A DNA stretch of 64,000 bases from Ceratopteris richardii (Eukaryota > Streptophyta > Polypodiopsida > Polypodiales > Pteridaceae): assembly GCA_020310875.1 (NCBI GenBank), contig CM035428.1, positions 107,205,182 through 107,269,181 of the forward strand, written 5' to 3'. The notes under the pieces are model-generated. The model was not told the origin of the DNA. It saw only the letters and a list, made by a program, of their open reading frames with translations, and searched no databases. The position numbers and the translations under genes were made by a program. Below are positions 20,617 through 32,682 of this stretch, piece by piece (the first letter of the stretch is position 1; every line of letters starts with the position of its first letter).

Positions 20617-22477
20617 TCATTCTTCGGATGTGTTCCAATGCTCCTGCCTGCACTTCTTCTCCGATTTGTTTTTCCTCTTCTTTGCGTTTCTGGGTCGTGT
20701 TGAGTCCGTTAAGCATTTCCTCCGTGAGGGGTTCTTGGTATAATTTGACTCGACATCCACTAATATATCTTGGTAGATGTCGTCTTCTAAAGTGGCTAAA
20801 TAGAATGCCCCACTTGTTGACATTCTATTAACAATCATGGGTCCATAGCCATGCTTCTCTAGCTTTCTTGCATGTTGTTTTAGGGTATATACCAAAACCA
20901 AGTTTTCGGCCTTTACATGGACATCAAAGTATGCCTTTTGTCTTTTCTTAGCTGCATAGATCCCTGCGGCTGCTCTCAATCTTGTTTCACCTAACCGTTG
21001 AATATCAAAGATCCTTGAAGAGAGTTCATGACCTGTCCACTCATGCTCCCGTGCTACTTTCAGTGTGGGTATCAAGAAGTCTAATGGTAGCATTGCATTT
21101 TGGCCAAATACCATTTGAAAGGGTGTGGCTTGGAGTACCGTTTTATAGGCAACTTCATATGCCCAAACAGCATGTTGTAGCTATTTGTCCTAATCAGAGC
21201 GTTTATTATTCACTAATTTGGTCAGCACATTGCATAGAATCTTATTGATGCTTTCAGCCTACCCATTAGCTTGTGAATGGTAGGGGGCAGACTTCTTGTG
21301 TATTACCAAGATCTCTTGGAGAAGATTTTCAATGACTTCATTCAAGAAGTGAGTGCCTCTATCACTTACTAGCTCTATAGGTAGCCCATATCTAGTGAAC
21401 ACATTCTCAAATAAGAAATTAGTTGTCGTTTGAGCATCAATCTTCGTTGTGGCTTTCACTTCTACCCATTTAATCAGATAATCAGTGGCCATAATGATAT
21501 ACTCCACATGGGAACTCTTAGTTGGGGGATTAATAGGACCTACAAAGTCTATTCCCCACTTAGAGAATGCACGTCCACCCATCATAGGTTTCAAAGGCAT
21601 CTCATCTTTTCGTATGGGATATTGAGTTCCCTGACAAACGTCACACCGCTTCACATAGGTATGTGCATCCATGTGAAGGGGTGTCCACCACAAGCCTGCA
21701 AGTAGGATTGCCTTAATCACATGGTCTGGACCAAAGTGTCCTCTTGCTACACCTTGGTGAGCAGTTTCCAAGATCTTAAGATATTCACTCTCATGGACAC
21801 ATAGTCTCAGATATCCGTCTTTTCCTCGCTTGTATATATTATCACCAATGAGTGCATAATCTAAGGGCTTCTTGTTCTAAACTTCTTTGCCTGGCCAGGG
21901 TCATATCTCAAGGGAATGTTTTTGTCCTCAGGAAGGCTACCAATGGTTCACTCCAATCTGGTATTAGAGACATTTGGTACAGTGTAGTGTGCTCTACAGG
22001 TGGTCTAATATGACAAATTGAGCATTCCTTACACCACTTGTGGAAATGTGTTTCCATAGTTGACCAGTGCACTCTGAGTCTCCTTAGTGTCTGTAGAGTT
22101 CTTTGCCTTGAGTAGTGTTGTTCTAATGCACCCACATGTGCTAATTGCAACCATTTTGCGTACTCATCCTCTTCCACACAACAAGCTAACATCCCTTGAT
22201 CTGTATGCTTGTACATACTTCCTGCCATGATATGGTACTTTTGGGCTTTCACTACTTCCCTATCTTGAGTGTTCATTACTGGGTGTTTGGGTCCGTATGT
22301 CAATACTGGCACTAATGTTTTGGCCCATTGCGGTACAACTTCCAAATTGAACAAGTAAGCATCAAGAAGATCATTTGATACTCCTTGTGGGGCCTCTCCA
22401 GATGTGAGCCTCAAGAGATGATCTGCTCTCAAGTGAGTCTTGCCTTTCCTCACCACCACTTCAAAGTCATATTCCAT
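20617..22477 (-). pseudogene. pol: Gypsy J integrase with two H2C2 modules
   Basis: Minus strand. The first block (22477-21908) starts at the end of RNase H (EYDFEVVVRKGKTHLRADHL). It contains a zinc module with H114, H121, C152 and C155. A second block (about 21900-21259) has YIKRGKDG-like sequence, a second zinc module (AHQGVARGHFG, then RCDVCQG) and the catalytic core: GIDFVGP (Asp 75), SDRGTHF (Asp 137) and, after one stop codon at SQANG, AES with the catalytic Glu. The C-terminal part (21114-20617) has FGQNAMLPLDF, EHEWTGHELS and LVYTLKQHARKLEKHGYGP. It would insert element cDNA. Stops and frameshifts inactivate it. Both zinc modules keep all four ligands. Confidence 0.85.
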
Positions 22478-23996
22478 TAGTAAGAGAAACCATCTTACTA
22501 ATCTACCTGTATTGCATGGCTTGTTTTACCAAGTACAGTAGTGCTTGATGATCAGTAAAAAAATTTAAACTTATTTGCAAGCAAATAGTGTCTAAACTTT
22601 TTAACTGCATATACCATGCCTAATCCTTCTCGTTCGATGGTCGTATAGTTCCGTTCAGCTGCATTCAACTATCTACTAGCATAGGCAATTGGAAGATCCA
22701 TATTACCTTCACTCGTAGGTTGTGCGAGTACACATCCAATAGCATAATTGGATGCATCAACATGGACATGGAATGACCTATTCCAATCTGGTGTAGTCAA
22801 GATTGGTGCCGAGCACAATCTTCTTTTGAGCTTGTTAAAGGAGTTTTCACATTCTTCACTCCACTCGAAGTTAGTCAAAAGGGAGTACAGGGGCTTTGCA
22901 ATGATTGCATACATATGAATGAATCGGCAATAATAGCCACAATGCCCCATGATTTCTTTAAGTTAATGCATATACGTAACTTTCCATTCTTCTTGGGCAC
23001 CACTACGATGGGGGATACCCATTCAGTGTGCTCAATTTCATAGATGAATCCAGCTTCAACCAAACGATCTATCTCTTCCTTGATTTTGGCATCATGATTA
23101 TCATTGTATGTGTATGGCTTCTGCTTAGATAGTTTGGCCTCTGAGGTCATGGGTATCGTGTGTGAGCATATGTCAGGGTCTACACCTTTCAAGTTCTTAT
23201 AACTCTAAGTGAATACATCTCTGTATTCCCTTTGCAAGGCTATCAATTCTTGCTCCTCTCCCTCTGTCAGGTCATGTCCTATGTAGGTGCATCTTTCTTC
23301 TCCCTCTTCTATGGTTACAACAATCTTCTTGGTGGTCTCCTTGTCATCATAGGCCTCTCCTGCTTGTGCATCACGTTTAGGCATCCTCATCATGACTCTC
23401 CTATCTTCTATCTCATACTTCTTAAAGTTTTCCGGGACCTCAAACAAGGATTCGTCTTCCTTTGGTGTGACTTCTCTCTTCTTCCTCTTCTTTCCTTCAC
23501 TCTTATTGGTTACCTGTGTGGCTAATCTTACATCATTTGTAAGTTCTTCATGTCCCTGAGGGTGAGCTTCTACTTCATAGAAATATTCCTCATCTGATGC
23601 AAAAGCTGGGTCCATAATGATTGAATCTAGATCGGAGTTCCTTGCATCCTCGAATGCATCAGTTCTAGGTTCACATTCTTCAATAACCGAATCACCCATG
23701 ATTGGATCTATTGTGAAGATTGAAATTTCATAGCCATCCTCGTCATAGTGGGGTGTCCATTGTTCTTCATTGATGGATACATCCATTGTTGCTAAAATAT
23801 TTGCCCAACCATGAGGTTCAAACTCTTTGTCAGGAAATACTACAGGTGCATAGGTTGGGTCTTCAATTGATCTATGGGTTTCCTTCGCACCTACATCTCT
23901 CGCTTTTTCTCTCTTCTCTTCTTCTATTGCTACTTTACACATCCACAAGTAAGTGTCTTCATGCATCCATGAGGATCTTGATCCTATGGAATGCAC
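22478..23996 (-). pseudogene. pol: Gypsy J RT and RNase H, RT core deleted
   Basis: Minus strand. The protease-RT linker is a 263-codon acidic frame (23996-23205) ending REYRDVFT. RT starts at KGVDPDICSHTIPM (23192) and runs through EWVSPIVVVPKKNGKLRICINLK, near 22965. There it jumps directly to the RT thumb block IMGHCGYYCRFIHMYAIIAKPLY. The palm with the catalytic YxDD is missing, a deletion of several hundred bases judged against fragment G. RNase H follows (HVHVDASNYAIGCVLAQP, then IAYASR and, after a stop, frames matching KKFRHYLLANKFKFF). The order matches G. Transcription would read toward lower coordinates. Confidence 0.87.
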
Positions 23997-24079
23997 TCAT
24001 TCGGTATCATCCTTAGCTCTATGGATGGGATTCCATTGAATAGGGGGTACGTCTCTCTGGGAGTAATCCTTAAGATTTA

Positions 24080-24478
24080 CTTTGGTTGTAACACCTAAGT
24101 GTTGCAAATACAAAGAATTGGTTCCCCAATCTTGCACGCTTGCAAGTTCCGCATAAATGGTCTTCCCAAAATCATCTCATAGGCTTAATTCTTGCTAAAG
24201 TCACATATGGCAAAAGTATGCTCAAACTCGACACCATATGTAGTGAGATTTATTCCTTCTAGCAGTCCTAAGGGTCTCTCAATGTGACCATCGGCCACCT
24301 GCAATTTCATTCTCATGGGCCTGAGTGTCGGCTTGCCCCATCGCTTCCATAGGGAAGTGGTAGCAATTGCAACTCCTGTGCCTGAGTCCAAAATTGCCTT
24401 GATTGTGTGTCCTTGATGGGTAATGGGAAGATAGGTGTTTCCTTCTTCTCCTTCACTCATGTCTCCTATCTTGTCCAA
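24080..24478 (-). pseudogene. pro: Gypsy J protease
   Basis: Minus-strand retropepsin with an intact active site: AILDSGTGVAIATTSLW at residues 28-44 (Asp 31), followed by MRMKLQVADGHIERPLG. After one stop (24185-24187) the frame continues with MILGRPFMRNL, the C-terminal LGRPF block. It would cut the gag-pol polyprotein inside the particle. It sits between the gag-derived sequence and the RT linker, the normal Ty3/gypsy order. Confidence 0.83.
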
Positions 24479-24484
24479 GGGTAT

Positions 24485-25490
24485 TTATGGCACTGTTCTA
24501 TCAAATCCTACCTGGGAACGAGGCTTTGCTACTTCTGGCACTTGATTGGCTACATGTTTCCACTGTTCTGGCCTAACCTTGAGTAGCTCTTCTAAAGTGA
24601 GATTGCACTGCACTTTAGTGTTTTTCACTACCTCTGTGTTCCTAGGTATGACTGAGTCTTTGTTTCTTACCATGATCGTGGGTACTCTCATACAGGTAGA
24701 CTTAGCTTCCCATGGGCCTGTGAAATGGGGTAGCTCTTGTAAGGAATTAGACTCAAAGTCTAATCTCTCCTGAGATTGGGTACTCTCATGTTCTCCATAA
24801 ATGGAAGGAATGTCTTGTGGGAATTGATCATGCGCTTCATCCACAAGTTCAATGGGAGGAGGAACGTCACTTTCTTTAGCCCATTTCTCTTCTTGAATCT
24901 CTCATAGGAATTCTCGTGGATATCGATTCATAGAAGAAGAGGTGTCTAGTTCAGTGGAGTTAGGCACATATGCTTCCTGGGGGGGAATGCTTATTCCTTC
25001 ACTTGCCTTGTCCCTTGGGAGATGGCTTCCTTGCCAAATCTTGCAATTATGCTCTCTAATTTCTCCAACAGTCCATCAAAGTGCAATTGTGTCTTTGCTG
25101 AGCAAGAGTAATTGAAGAGGCAACTGGCTTCAAACATGGTATGAGCCAACGCGACCATTTTACACAAAGCTTGGTTCTTTCTATCTCTAGATCAACTCTA
25201 GGGTAACATTTGTCATGATTTGTCACATTTGGCCCGTCTTGGATTCTGGCCTGATATGCCTTAAGCATCATGTCTATGTCCTCGGGAGTGGGGTCAGCTA
25301 ATAGTGACCCTACTCTAGGGGGTGGTGGAATTGCATGAGGTGGGTTGGAAGGTGGCAGATTAGATGGTGACAGGGATGAAGGTGGTGGTGGCATGTGAGA
25401 GTGTGTTTGAGAGGTGACTTCAACAATTTTGGCTTTTATTTCTCTTAGCCAATCCTTCTTTGGAGCATCCATTGGAAGTGGAAACTCCAC
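24485..25490 (-). pseudogene. gag: Gypsy J gag-region remnant
   Basis: Minus-strand frames 25490-25056 and 24844-24485. The first has a proline-rich tract (residues about 35-62) and PTPEDIDMMLKAYQARIQDG. The second is acidic and ends in front of the protease. No capsid core or zinc knuckle is visible, so only peripheral parts of gag or a gag-protease linker remain. The 5' end is cut near 25500 and sequence of gypsy N follows in the other orientation. Confidence 0.55.
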
Positions 25491-25749
25491 ACCAATTACC
25501 TTTAGTAGGATCTCTCAAGGTTCTTTGTCACATGTTCTCTACAAAGTGTTGAAATGCCGATCACATTGCTATGACTTGCACCTTGAATAAGGTTTACTGT
25601 GCGATATGCAATGTCATGAATCGTAGTATCAAAAGTTGTTTATATAATTCTCCCACAAAGGTCATAACCACTAATCAAGTACAATCCAAATTGATGCATC
25701 CTGGACAGTGGTATCCTAGCATGTATGTACATAATATGTCCAAGGGAGG

Positions 25750-26020
25750 TCGACAATGTTAGGAATACTACAGAAAATGGAATCTCATCTAAATCTAGAA
25801 TTATTCACTTTGGAAACTGGGGCACTGGACAAGGAATACATTTTTTTAATCATGGTTGAAAGGATGGGAGTGTTAGCTACTCAAAGGGCAAAGGTCTATA
25901 GTGTTTGTTTTGTATGGAATTTGGTCATGTCATGGCTAATTGAAGAGAATCGCAAAACTATGACAGATGGAAGTAGGAAGCCAAATCAGAAGCCCCTATG
26001 ACTAGGATGGTTTCCTTTGG
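25750..26020 (+). pseudogene. gag: Gypsy N gag C-terminal remnant with broken zinc knuckle
   Basis: Plus strand. A knuckle reads CLFCMEFGHVMAN at about 25899-25940, and the fourth ligand is replaced by a stop codon (TGA where TGC or TGT is expected). The frame is flanked by Lys/Gln-rich sequence. No capsid core is seen upstream. This marks the left part of a very decayed Ty3/gypsy element reading toward higher coordinates. Confidence 0.6.
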
Positions 26021-26559
26021 TTTTGAAGACCCCATTGCCATGATAGTGACCTGATCGGGTAAATAGTTATACACGGAGTCTTCCATTCATCCTACATTCC
26101 AAGAATAAAACCAAGTATATATTAAAGCTTTGGCATGGGCTAATCAGCTCTGATTACATTTTGTTTCAAATCCACCACACTCTCTAGCATCAACATTATC
26201 TGTGAACCTACCCAACCTCTACGACCACTCGTAAAGGACCCACTTCAATCAGACGTACCTACCTCGACTACCACGAATCAGGTTAATCACATGGTTGCTA
26301 ACGAAACTATGAGGAACCATCTGAATCCCATTGCTTCTATTCCTACTACCTTCAAGGAATCTTGGAAATCAATTTGTAAGACCACTATTCATTCCCTTGG
26401 GAGATTTATCAAATTTGGTACCAACTTTTAAATCTACTTTGTTTTCAGATGCTAGAGTGGTTGTCCCTCTATTGTAGCATGATTCCTAATCTACACCAAT
26501 TAATCACATAGAAACTATGGAAAAAAAATTACTAGATTATGCCATTTCTTTGAAAATTA
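26021..26559. other. Decayed gag-protease linker of gypsy N
   Basis: No motif is recognised. The position between knuckle and protease remnants suggests linker sequence of N. Frames are full of stops. Confidence 0.4.
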
Positions 26560-27050
26560 ATTGGTATAAGAGCAAACCCATTCCTTGAGTATTAATTGAA
26601 AGGGGATTTGGGGTCAATATTGGCACTTTAACGAGTAGTTGGATGGACTGGTTTACAACAAGATCTCTTTTATATTGGAATGTTAGATCATTCATAATTT
26701 CAACCTATGGTTCTCATTAAAGATATTCATATTTAGATTGAAGAGGCTACTTTCCACATTATTTTTTGTGTTCATTGAGTTATTGGGGTAGAAGGTGGAT
26801 TATAATTTACATTTGGGTCATCCTTGGTTACGACATGTGAAAGCCGAGCAAGACTAGGGTTCTCAAGCTATCACTTTTTGTAAAGGCCATAAGAAATATT
26901 TGGTTATGTTGGAAGATAAAAAAATCTACCCTAAGGAACAAAAAACCTATGCTATAGCCTATGAGAACCTCCTCAAATGCTTTAGGGTCTTGAAGATGAT
27001 GAGGAAGATCATTTCTTGGAAGTCAATAAAAACTTATTCTAAGTAGGTGT
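26560..27050 (+). pseudogene. pro: Gypsy N protease remnant
   Basis: Plus strand, many stops. A block near 26575-26640 reads VLIERGFGVNIGTL, matching the VLIDGGAGVNxMTL active-site region of gypsy proteases, with ERG in place of DGG. Near 26815-26935 a second block reads LGHPWLRHVKAEQD and then ITFCKGHKKYLVMLE, the LGRPWL C-terminal block and following linker. Catalysis is not possible. Confidence 0.65.
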
Positions 27051-27439
27051 GATGGACATAACTAATATTAGCTCAATATGCTTCAGTGGTGGCTATAGTC
27101 CAACTAAAACTACCTTCGACTAAACTTTCTCCTCATCTTAGCCTCCCACTAGAGGATCCTCTAGAATCTACTAGTGTGCATGTCAAGAAGAGTAGATTGA
27201 AATGGTGATTAAGGTATTGCAAGTAAACCTTAGATGGTGAGAATTTGTGATGAGCTACCTTCCTCATTCCAACATCAAATTAATTTCCCAGTTAATAGAG
27301 TTTAATGATGTCTTTGCATGGTACTATTCTATAATGCAAGGATTAGCTCTCGCATTTGCTAGCATAAGATTCAATTGAAATCGGATGCTTCACTTGTCAT
27401 TGAGTAGTGCTAATGCATGAGTCTTCATTTCTCTAAATA
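27051..27439. other. Decayed protease-RT linker of gypsy N
   Basis: Only scattered short frames. It includes a likely start of the RT region near 27230-27390, but no diagnostic motif. Confidence 0.4.
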
Positions 27440-28639
27440 GGTCAAGGAAGAATTATATTAGTTTCTCCATGTATGATTTATTGTCCCTTTTGAGTATCCA
27501 TAGTGGGTTTCCCCTATTGTTATAGTTCCCAAGACAAATAAGTAGTCGTGGATCTATGTTGATTACTGTAAGTTAAATGTAGCTACAGTTTCGAATCCTT
27601 TCCCCTTACCCTTTTTGGATACTATGCTAGAAAAGGTGGTTTGATGAGAGATGTATTCTTTTTTAGATGGGTTTAGTCGTTACAAATCAAGTCAAGATGG
27701 TTGAAGCTGATGTTCCTAAAACTTCGTCTATTATGAATTGGGGAGTTTCTGCATACTTATGTGTTTTGGACTTCAAAATGCTCTTAGAATGTTTCAAAAT
27801 TGTATGCATCAAGTTTTTTCCCTTAATTTAACACATTTCATGCAGGTGTTTCTTGATGTCTTCTCTATTTTAGGAAACCAAGTGGATCATTTGCAGCATT
27901 TACACCTATGCTTTTATGAGTGTCAGAAGGTTTATCTTTGCTTGAGCCTAGCTAAATTAATGGTTGGGGTAAAGTGTGGAAAATTTCTAGGACATGTCAT
28001 TTCTAAGGATGGTATTGCTGTGGATCATGACAAAGGGAAGGTCGTTTTTGAAGCTCCTTCTTTGTAATCCCCTAAGGTAGTTCTTTTGTTCTTAGGATAG
28101 ATATGAGGGCATGGATATCATTTGCAATATCTGGCCCATGATAAGTCGACCAAAATTCAATGGAACATGGAGTGTGAACTCACCTTCCAATGGGGGTGGA
28201 ACATTGTGTCTTGCTTTATATCATGAAGCAGCAGAACTTGGTTGACCACCTTGCACAGTGGGTCGTAACTGCAAGAATTTTATTATGATGTTATCCATTA
28301 ACCCGATTCTTCGCATGTTATAGGCAATTTTTTATCCGGTTTGGATAATGGTGAGCCTCCAATGGGGATCCATGATTCATTCCTAGATGTAAAGCTTTTT
28401 CAATTCATTGAGGTTGATACTTCTACGACTAGTTTCCCCATATGATATGAGGAAAGGATGTCCTTTTTGGCTACTAGGGTTCCCCCCACACGTTAACGAT
28501 CCACTAATAAGAAAATTATCACGTTGTGTAGTCAACGGTTTTCTATATCTTTGGACTAACTCTATCTCAAGGACATCACATGTGTTTGGCTTTGTTGTGT
28601 GCCTCTGCATGAAGTTTCTATGGTCATTTTGAAAGTACA
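27440..28639 (+). pseudogene. pol: Gypsy N RT and RNase H remnant
   Basis: Plus strand. RT blocks in order are WVSPIVIVPKTNK and VDYCKLNVATVSNPFPLPF, then EMYSFLDGFSRYK. An open frame at 27738-28067 follows, with CFGLQNALRMFQNCM and FMQVFLDVFSILGNQVDH. The catalytic pair is changed from DD to DV. LGHVISKDGIAVDHDKGKV closes RT. The RNase H part (28070-28640) is barely readable. A stretch MGIHDSFLDVKLFQF matches the region just before the integrase zinc module in J. At least ten stops interrupt it. Confidence 0.75.
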
Positions 28640-29200
28640 TCATGGAAATTTAGGGGTGGAACTTACATTTGGGAAGATTATTTGAAGAGTCTTGTGGTGG
28701 CCAACTATGCAACAAGATGTCTGAACTTATGTGTGTTTGTTTCATCCTTGTTAATGGACAAGTAGAGATTTCCTCTTGAGCAATTCTTTTAGAACCCTTA
28801 AAAAAAAGGGGTTTAGATTGCATCAGTCCTATTCGGCTTTGGTTGCTCATTCCAGTAATAGTTTTATCTTGACCTCAAATTCTACAGATTATCGTACTCA
28901 TTGGGTCGAGCTTTGGGCCTTGTGGCATGCTACTATGGGCAGCATGGCAAGTGTTCTTATTCAACATTTATTCCCTTGCTCTAGCCTCCCTTTGGAAGTA
29001 GTTTTAGATTGGAGCACTCATTTTTTTAAATCAATGTATTCGTGCCATCACTGGGTATTGAACACAAATTTACTACTCCTAATTATCCTTGGGCTAATGG
29101 ATTTGTGCATAATACAAATAAATTTCTCTTAATCATGCTTCAAAAATTGCCTTTAGGATATCCACATAAATGGGAGTAGTATCTCCCTACTCTCTTGTGG
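28640..29200 (+). pseudogene. pol: Gypsy N integrase remnant
   Basis: Plus strand. The zinc module is recognisable as VHHGNLGVELTFGKII, then VLWWPTMQQDV (28640-28730), with its Cys pair unclear. The catalytic core is seen at 28776-29132, where VVLDWSTHFFK corresponds to the VSDRGTHFF block (second catalytic Asp kept, context changed). Heavy decay; no C-terminal domain is visible. Confidence 0.6.
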
Positions 29201-29683
29201 GATTATCATACTTCTTATAAAGTTTCTACTAGATTTGCTCCCTTTAAATGGATTTAAAAATTGGAAGCTATCGCTCCCATGGAATTCACAGTTCTTAGTT
29301 TATGTATTGTAGTGCAAGAAAACTTAGTGCAAGAAGAATCCTTTATTCATAGTGCAAGAATAGCATCGATATCAAAGTTTCATACTTATGTAGGAAGTTC
29401 TGCATCACCAAAGTTTGATCCTTATTTGTTAGAATCTTCTCTTTTTCTTCCATTCCAAAATGAAATGGCAAGCAGGTAAATTTCAATTACGATGGGCAGG
29501 TACATATGGTTGGCTATGTTGAGTGGTGAACTTCTATGGACTCTGGTCATTGGCCCAAACTTGGACCATACCACACTTCTTGATCTTGAGAATTCCTCAT
29601 AATAATATTTTTTCATGGAAATGAGCCTCATCAATGTAAATAATGTCGACAATGATGGCTCAATGTACCTCAATCAGATGGCA
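29201..29683. other. No gene; flank between gypsy N and copia D
   Basis: Probably the decayed 3' part of N, into which D appears to have inserted. No LTR ends were found. Confidence 0.4.
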
Positions 29684-30737
29684 TATTGGTGCAATTAAAC
29701 CCAAGCCCACATACTTGGTTGATTAACTTATGCTTGATTTATTGGCATAACCTATGCAAGACTACATATGAATAATCTCTTGTAAAAATCCTTCAGATTT
29801 ATCCTTGTAAAAGTGGGTTACACCCACGTGGAGTTAGGAAGCTCTAAAATCTGGAACCAATCAGTTGTTGAGTGATGAGGGAATCTATCCTACACTTTAG
29901 GATTCACCTTTTAGGTAGAAGTTTGAATTTGAATCCAAACCTTGGCTCCAAACATGATTATGAAAAGGGGATCAAAAGACCTCCATATTATCTCGAGCCC
30001 ATTAGATCAGTTTGAGTGCATTTTATTGTGAAGTGAGATCTCATCTCATAGCTCATTCACCTCTCACACATTGAGCAATGTATGGTTGCCAATGACATTG
30101 TATTTTTACATGTTTTAATACATATATGATCATTATGTTCTCATTTTACTTCTCTGTTAGTACTCCATTAGAACAGTGATCTTCTCAGAGCGTGTTCTCA
30201 GTGTGTATTTGATCATTTGCCATGATTTAAAGCATGAGAGCTTTAGAATACTGTATATTATAATTCTAGAAAGTTTCATTAGCATTGCTTCTCGGAATCC
30301 TCAGATATTAGCATATCTTTGCTCACTAGTTTGATGATTGTTGCAGCCCGTGAATGTTGAGATGGAGCTATGATGCTAAACTCCTTTCTCTGCATGTAGT
30401 CCATCATTTTTATGAAATCAATCATGATTGTTAGCTTATTAAGTTAACTAGAGTTCCCCAAAAGGAACTAAGACAATTGCTAATGTGCTCAAAGAACTGT
30501 TGAAAACACTGAATAGGTGTAGGAACAAAAATAGAAAGTTTTTTACTCTTGGATCAACTCTTACCTATCTGTTTTGATTCAACTTTTTGAGAGTGATCTT
30601 TTGAGGTACATACGGTGTCTAAGACATCCTTTGGCAACCTAAAAGGGCCCACTACATATCTGTGGAGTTCATTTGGCTGGTGTAGTGCAAAGTTTCTGTA
30701 GCACTTCATCTTCATCAAGTACAAATCCATCCTCACA
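29684..30737 (+). repeat. 5' LTR of copia D (about 1054 bp)
   Basis: Begins TATTGGTGCAATTAAA and ends CCTCACA next to the PBS. It aligns from end to end with 39429-40544, for example at AGCCCACATACTTGGTTG and GAGGGAATCTATCCTACACT. Element E's LTR belongs to the same family. The TATA region reads GATTATGAAAAG here, against GATTATAAAAAG in the 3' copy, so this promoter copy is damaged. Confidence 0.85.
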
Positions 30738-30738
30738 G

Positions 30739-30750
30739 TGGTATGAGAGC
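30739..30750 (+). promoter_or_regulatory. Primer-binding site of copia D
   Basis: TGGTATGAGAGC, one mismatch from the Met-tRNA-complementary copia PBS. One base follows the LTR end. Confidence 0.82.
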
Positions 30751-30763
30751 AAGGTTGGACAAC

Positions 30764-31680
30764 ATGGTAGAGGGATTTCCTTCATCAATTGACAAATCAG
30801 ATAGAGGTAGCTACTCAGCCTAGTCTTTAAGGATGTAAGCTTATCTTCAAGGCAGGAATCTATATGGTTATATAACTAGATATGAAGGTATGCCAAGTTT
30901 CAAGAATAAAGGTCAACCTACACAAGAAGAGCAAGAAAGATTGAGCACATGGTGCTCCAAGGATGCACTTGCAAGGTCTTATCTCCGCAACTCTATCTTA
31001 GATTTTTTTTTGCCTCACACTAGAAGTTTTAAAACATCATAGGAAGTGTGGAATGCACTTGAGGACTTCTTCTCTTCAAGCATAAAGTTTAGAAAGAACC
31101 AACTATGGTTGGACTTCACAACACTCAAGAAATCTTCCAAGCAAAATGTGACTAATTTTCTTAGAAAGATCAAAGATATTGCTGATCAGCTAGGAAGCAT
31201 TGGAGAAGTGATAAACGAAGAAAACAATTTAAGGAAAGTCATCAATGGTCTGAAGGCAGATGAGAAGTGGGAAGCCTTTACAACAACAATGGATCTATAC
31301 ATGGATATGCATGTACCAGATTTCAATACACTTATGGGACAACTACTTACTCAAGAGGCAAAGCTCATGAATAATGGCGAAAGTTCCAAAGGTAATCAAT
31401 TTTCTACTTTGTATACTGATAAAAATAAAGCCAAAGACAACAAAGGAAAAGGAAAGAAAATGGATGATGAAGCAGGTACACACCAAGCTAACTATGTAAG
31501 TAGAAAAAGACATGGTAGAGGTAGAGGTAGAGGAGGAAAACAAGGCAAGGGGGGACCCCAAGACTCTAATCCTTGTTCTATTTGTGGATTAAATAATCAC
31601 ACAACTAAGAATTGCTTTAGGAATTCCAAGAATCAAAGAGGTAGAGGCTACAACAGAGGAGGTTATGGCTACTCAACTAA
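30764..31680 (+). pseudogene. gag: Copia element D gag
   Basis: ATG at 30764 (MVEGFPSSIDKSDRGSYSA), with in-frame stops soon after and another near 31039. The capsid is otherwise clear: CSKDALARSYLRNSILDFFLPH, NQLWLDFTTLKKSSKQ and ADEKWEAFTTTMDLYMDMH. The tail has a GRGRGRGGKQGKGG basic segment and an intact CCHC knuckle, CSICGLNNHTTKNC (about 31573-31614). At about 31680 the frame runs straight into the integrase core, so the protease and integrase N terminus are deleted. Confidence 0.87.
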
Positions 31681-31870
31681 GGTCAGATGGAGGGGGAGAG
31701 TACTTCTCCCATGAATTTTACTCCTTTCTTCAAGAGAGGGGAATCAAAAGAGAAATTACTACAAGGTACACTCTTGAGCAAAATGGAGTGGCAGAGAGAA
31801 GGAATAGGACAATTCTTGAAGTTGCAAGGTCTATGTTAAATGAAAAACATTTACCTAATTATGTATGGGT
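31681..31870 (+). pseudogene. pol: Copia element D integrase core fragment
   Basis: Begins within [20 protein letters not shown] and continues through [26 protein letters not shown] to LPNYVW. The second catalytic Asp and the Glu are present, but the first Asp and zinc module are missing. The sequence ends at about 31870, where the truncated 3' LTR of nested element C starts. Confidence 0.87.
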
Positions 31871-32682
31871 GTATCTTTTGCTCAGTATGAACACCACAGT
31901 AGGAATTGGAAAAATTCCTTTTAGGGGTATTTATTTAGCTTAGCAAGCTAACTATTCCAAGTGGAATGAGTTAAAAAGACTTACTATGTTGAGAGAAATT
32001 AATTTAGCAAATAACCTTCACCCCCGATATTTCAGGACTGTTGTAGACTTCGACCAGTGATCACCTCGACAAACTTTTTTCTGAAATAGCTGAATAGAAA
32101 TCCTTCAAATTTTGGTAGCATGTAGATAACTTTGAGCTGGTTCCAGAAAGCTATAGATCTTTGAATTTGGTGGAGAAATGAGTGAGATATAATCTCCACA
32201 AGTTGATTGACTGATAGAGACTATGACAGAGAACTCAGAAATGAACAATGTAGATATATGTATTAATAAAAAATGTTGTACAATTCCATAGGCATGAAGA
32301 TCATTGCCTAATGGTGTAGGTAGGTGTGGGCTAGAGTGTAGGCCTCACACACACTCGGAACATACAGTGAAAGCTCGGGATGATGAGTCTACAACCTTGA
32401 CTTTTTCTTAGAGGTTTATATAGATGTTCACTTCTAATTTGAATTTGAATTCAAATTGTTGGCTCTCTCTAAAAAGTGATCCTCCATTATAGGAGATATT
32501 CCATCAATCAAAGCCAAATTTTCCACGAGTTCTTTTTGGTAGGTGTTTACAAAGATTCCAAGTCAAATGTGACTTTTACAAAAAAGATTAAATGGTAATT
32601 AGCCACTAGCATTGATTCCTATGCATCTACATATGTGTAAGAATTACAAGCCAAATGTGTAGGCTTGTGAATTTCACCAACA
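31871..32682 (-). repeat. 3' LTR of copia C, outer end missing
   Basis: Starts (minus strand) TGTTGGTGAAATTC at 32682, directly after the polypurine tract, and aligns with the 5' LTR to GTATCTTTTGCTCAG. It stops at 31871. The matching position in the 5' LTR is about 37222, so roughly 233 bp at the 3' extremity are deleted along with adjacent D sequence. Confidence 0.85.

Noticed and set aside
20136..25490. Endogenous pararetrovirus (caulimovirus-like), because of the unusual protease
   Set aside because: A full integrase with a D-D-E core is present and no movement protein or coat protein motif was seen. The order of domains is Ty3/gypsy.
29670..29690. Target duplication around element D
   Set aside because: Bases before 29684 (TGGCA) do not match those after 40544 (CTAAC), and both LTR ends are decayed.
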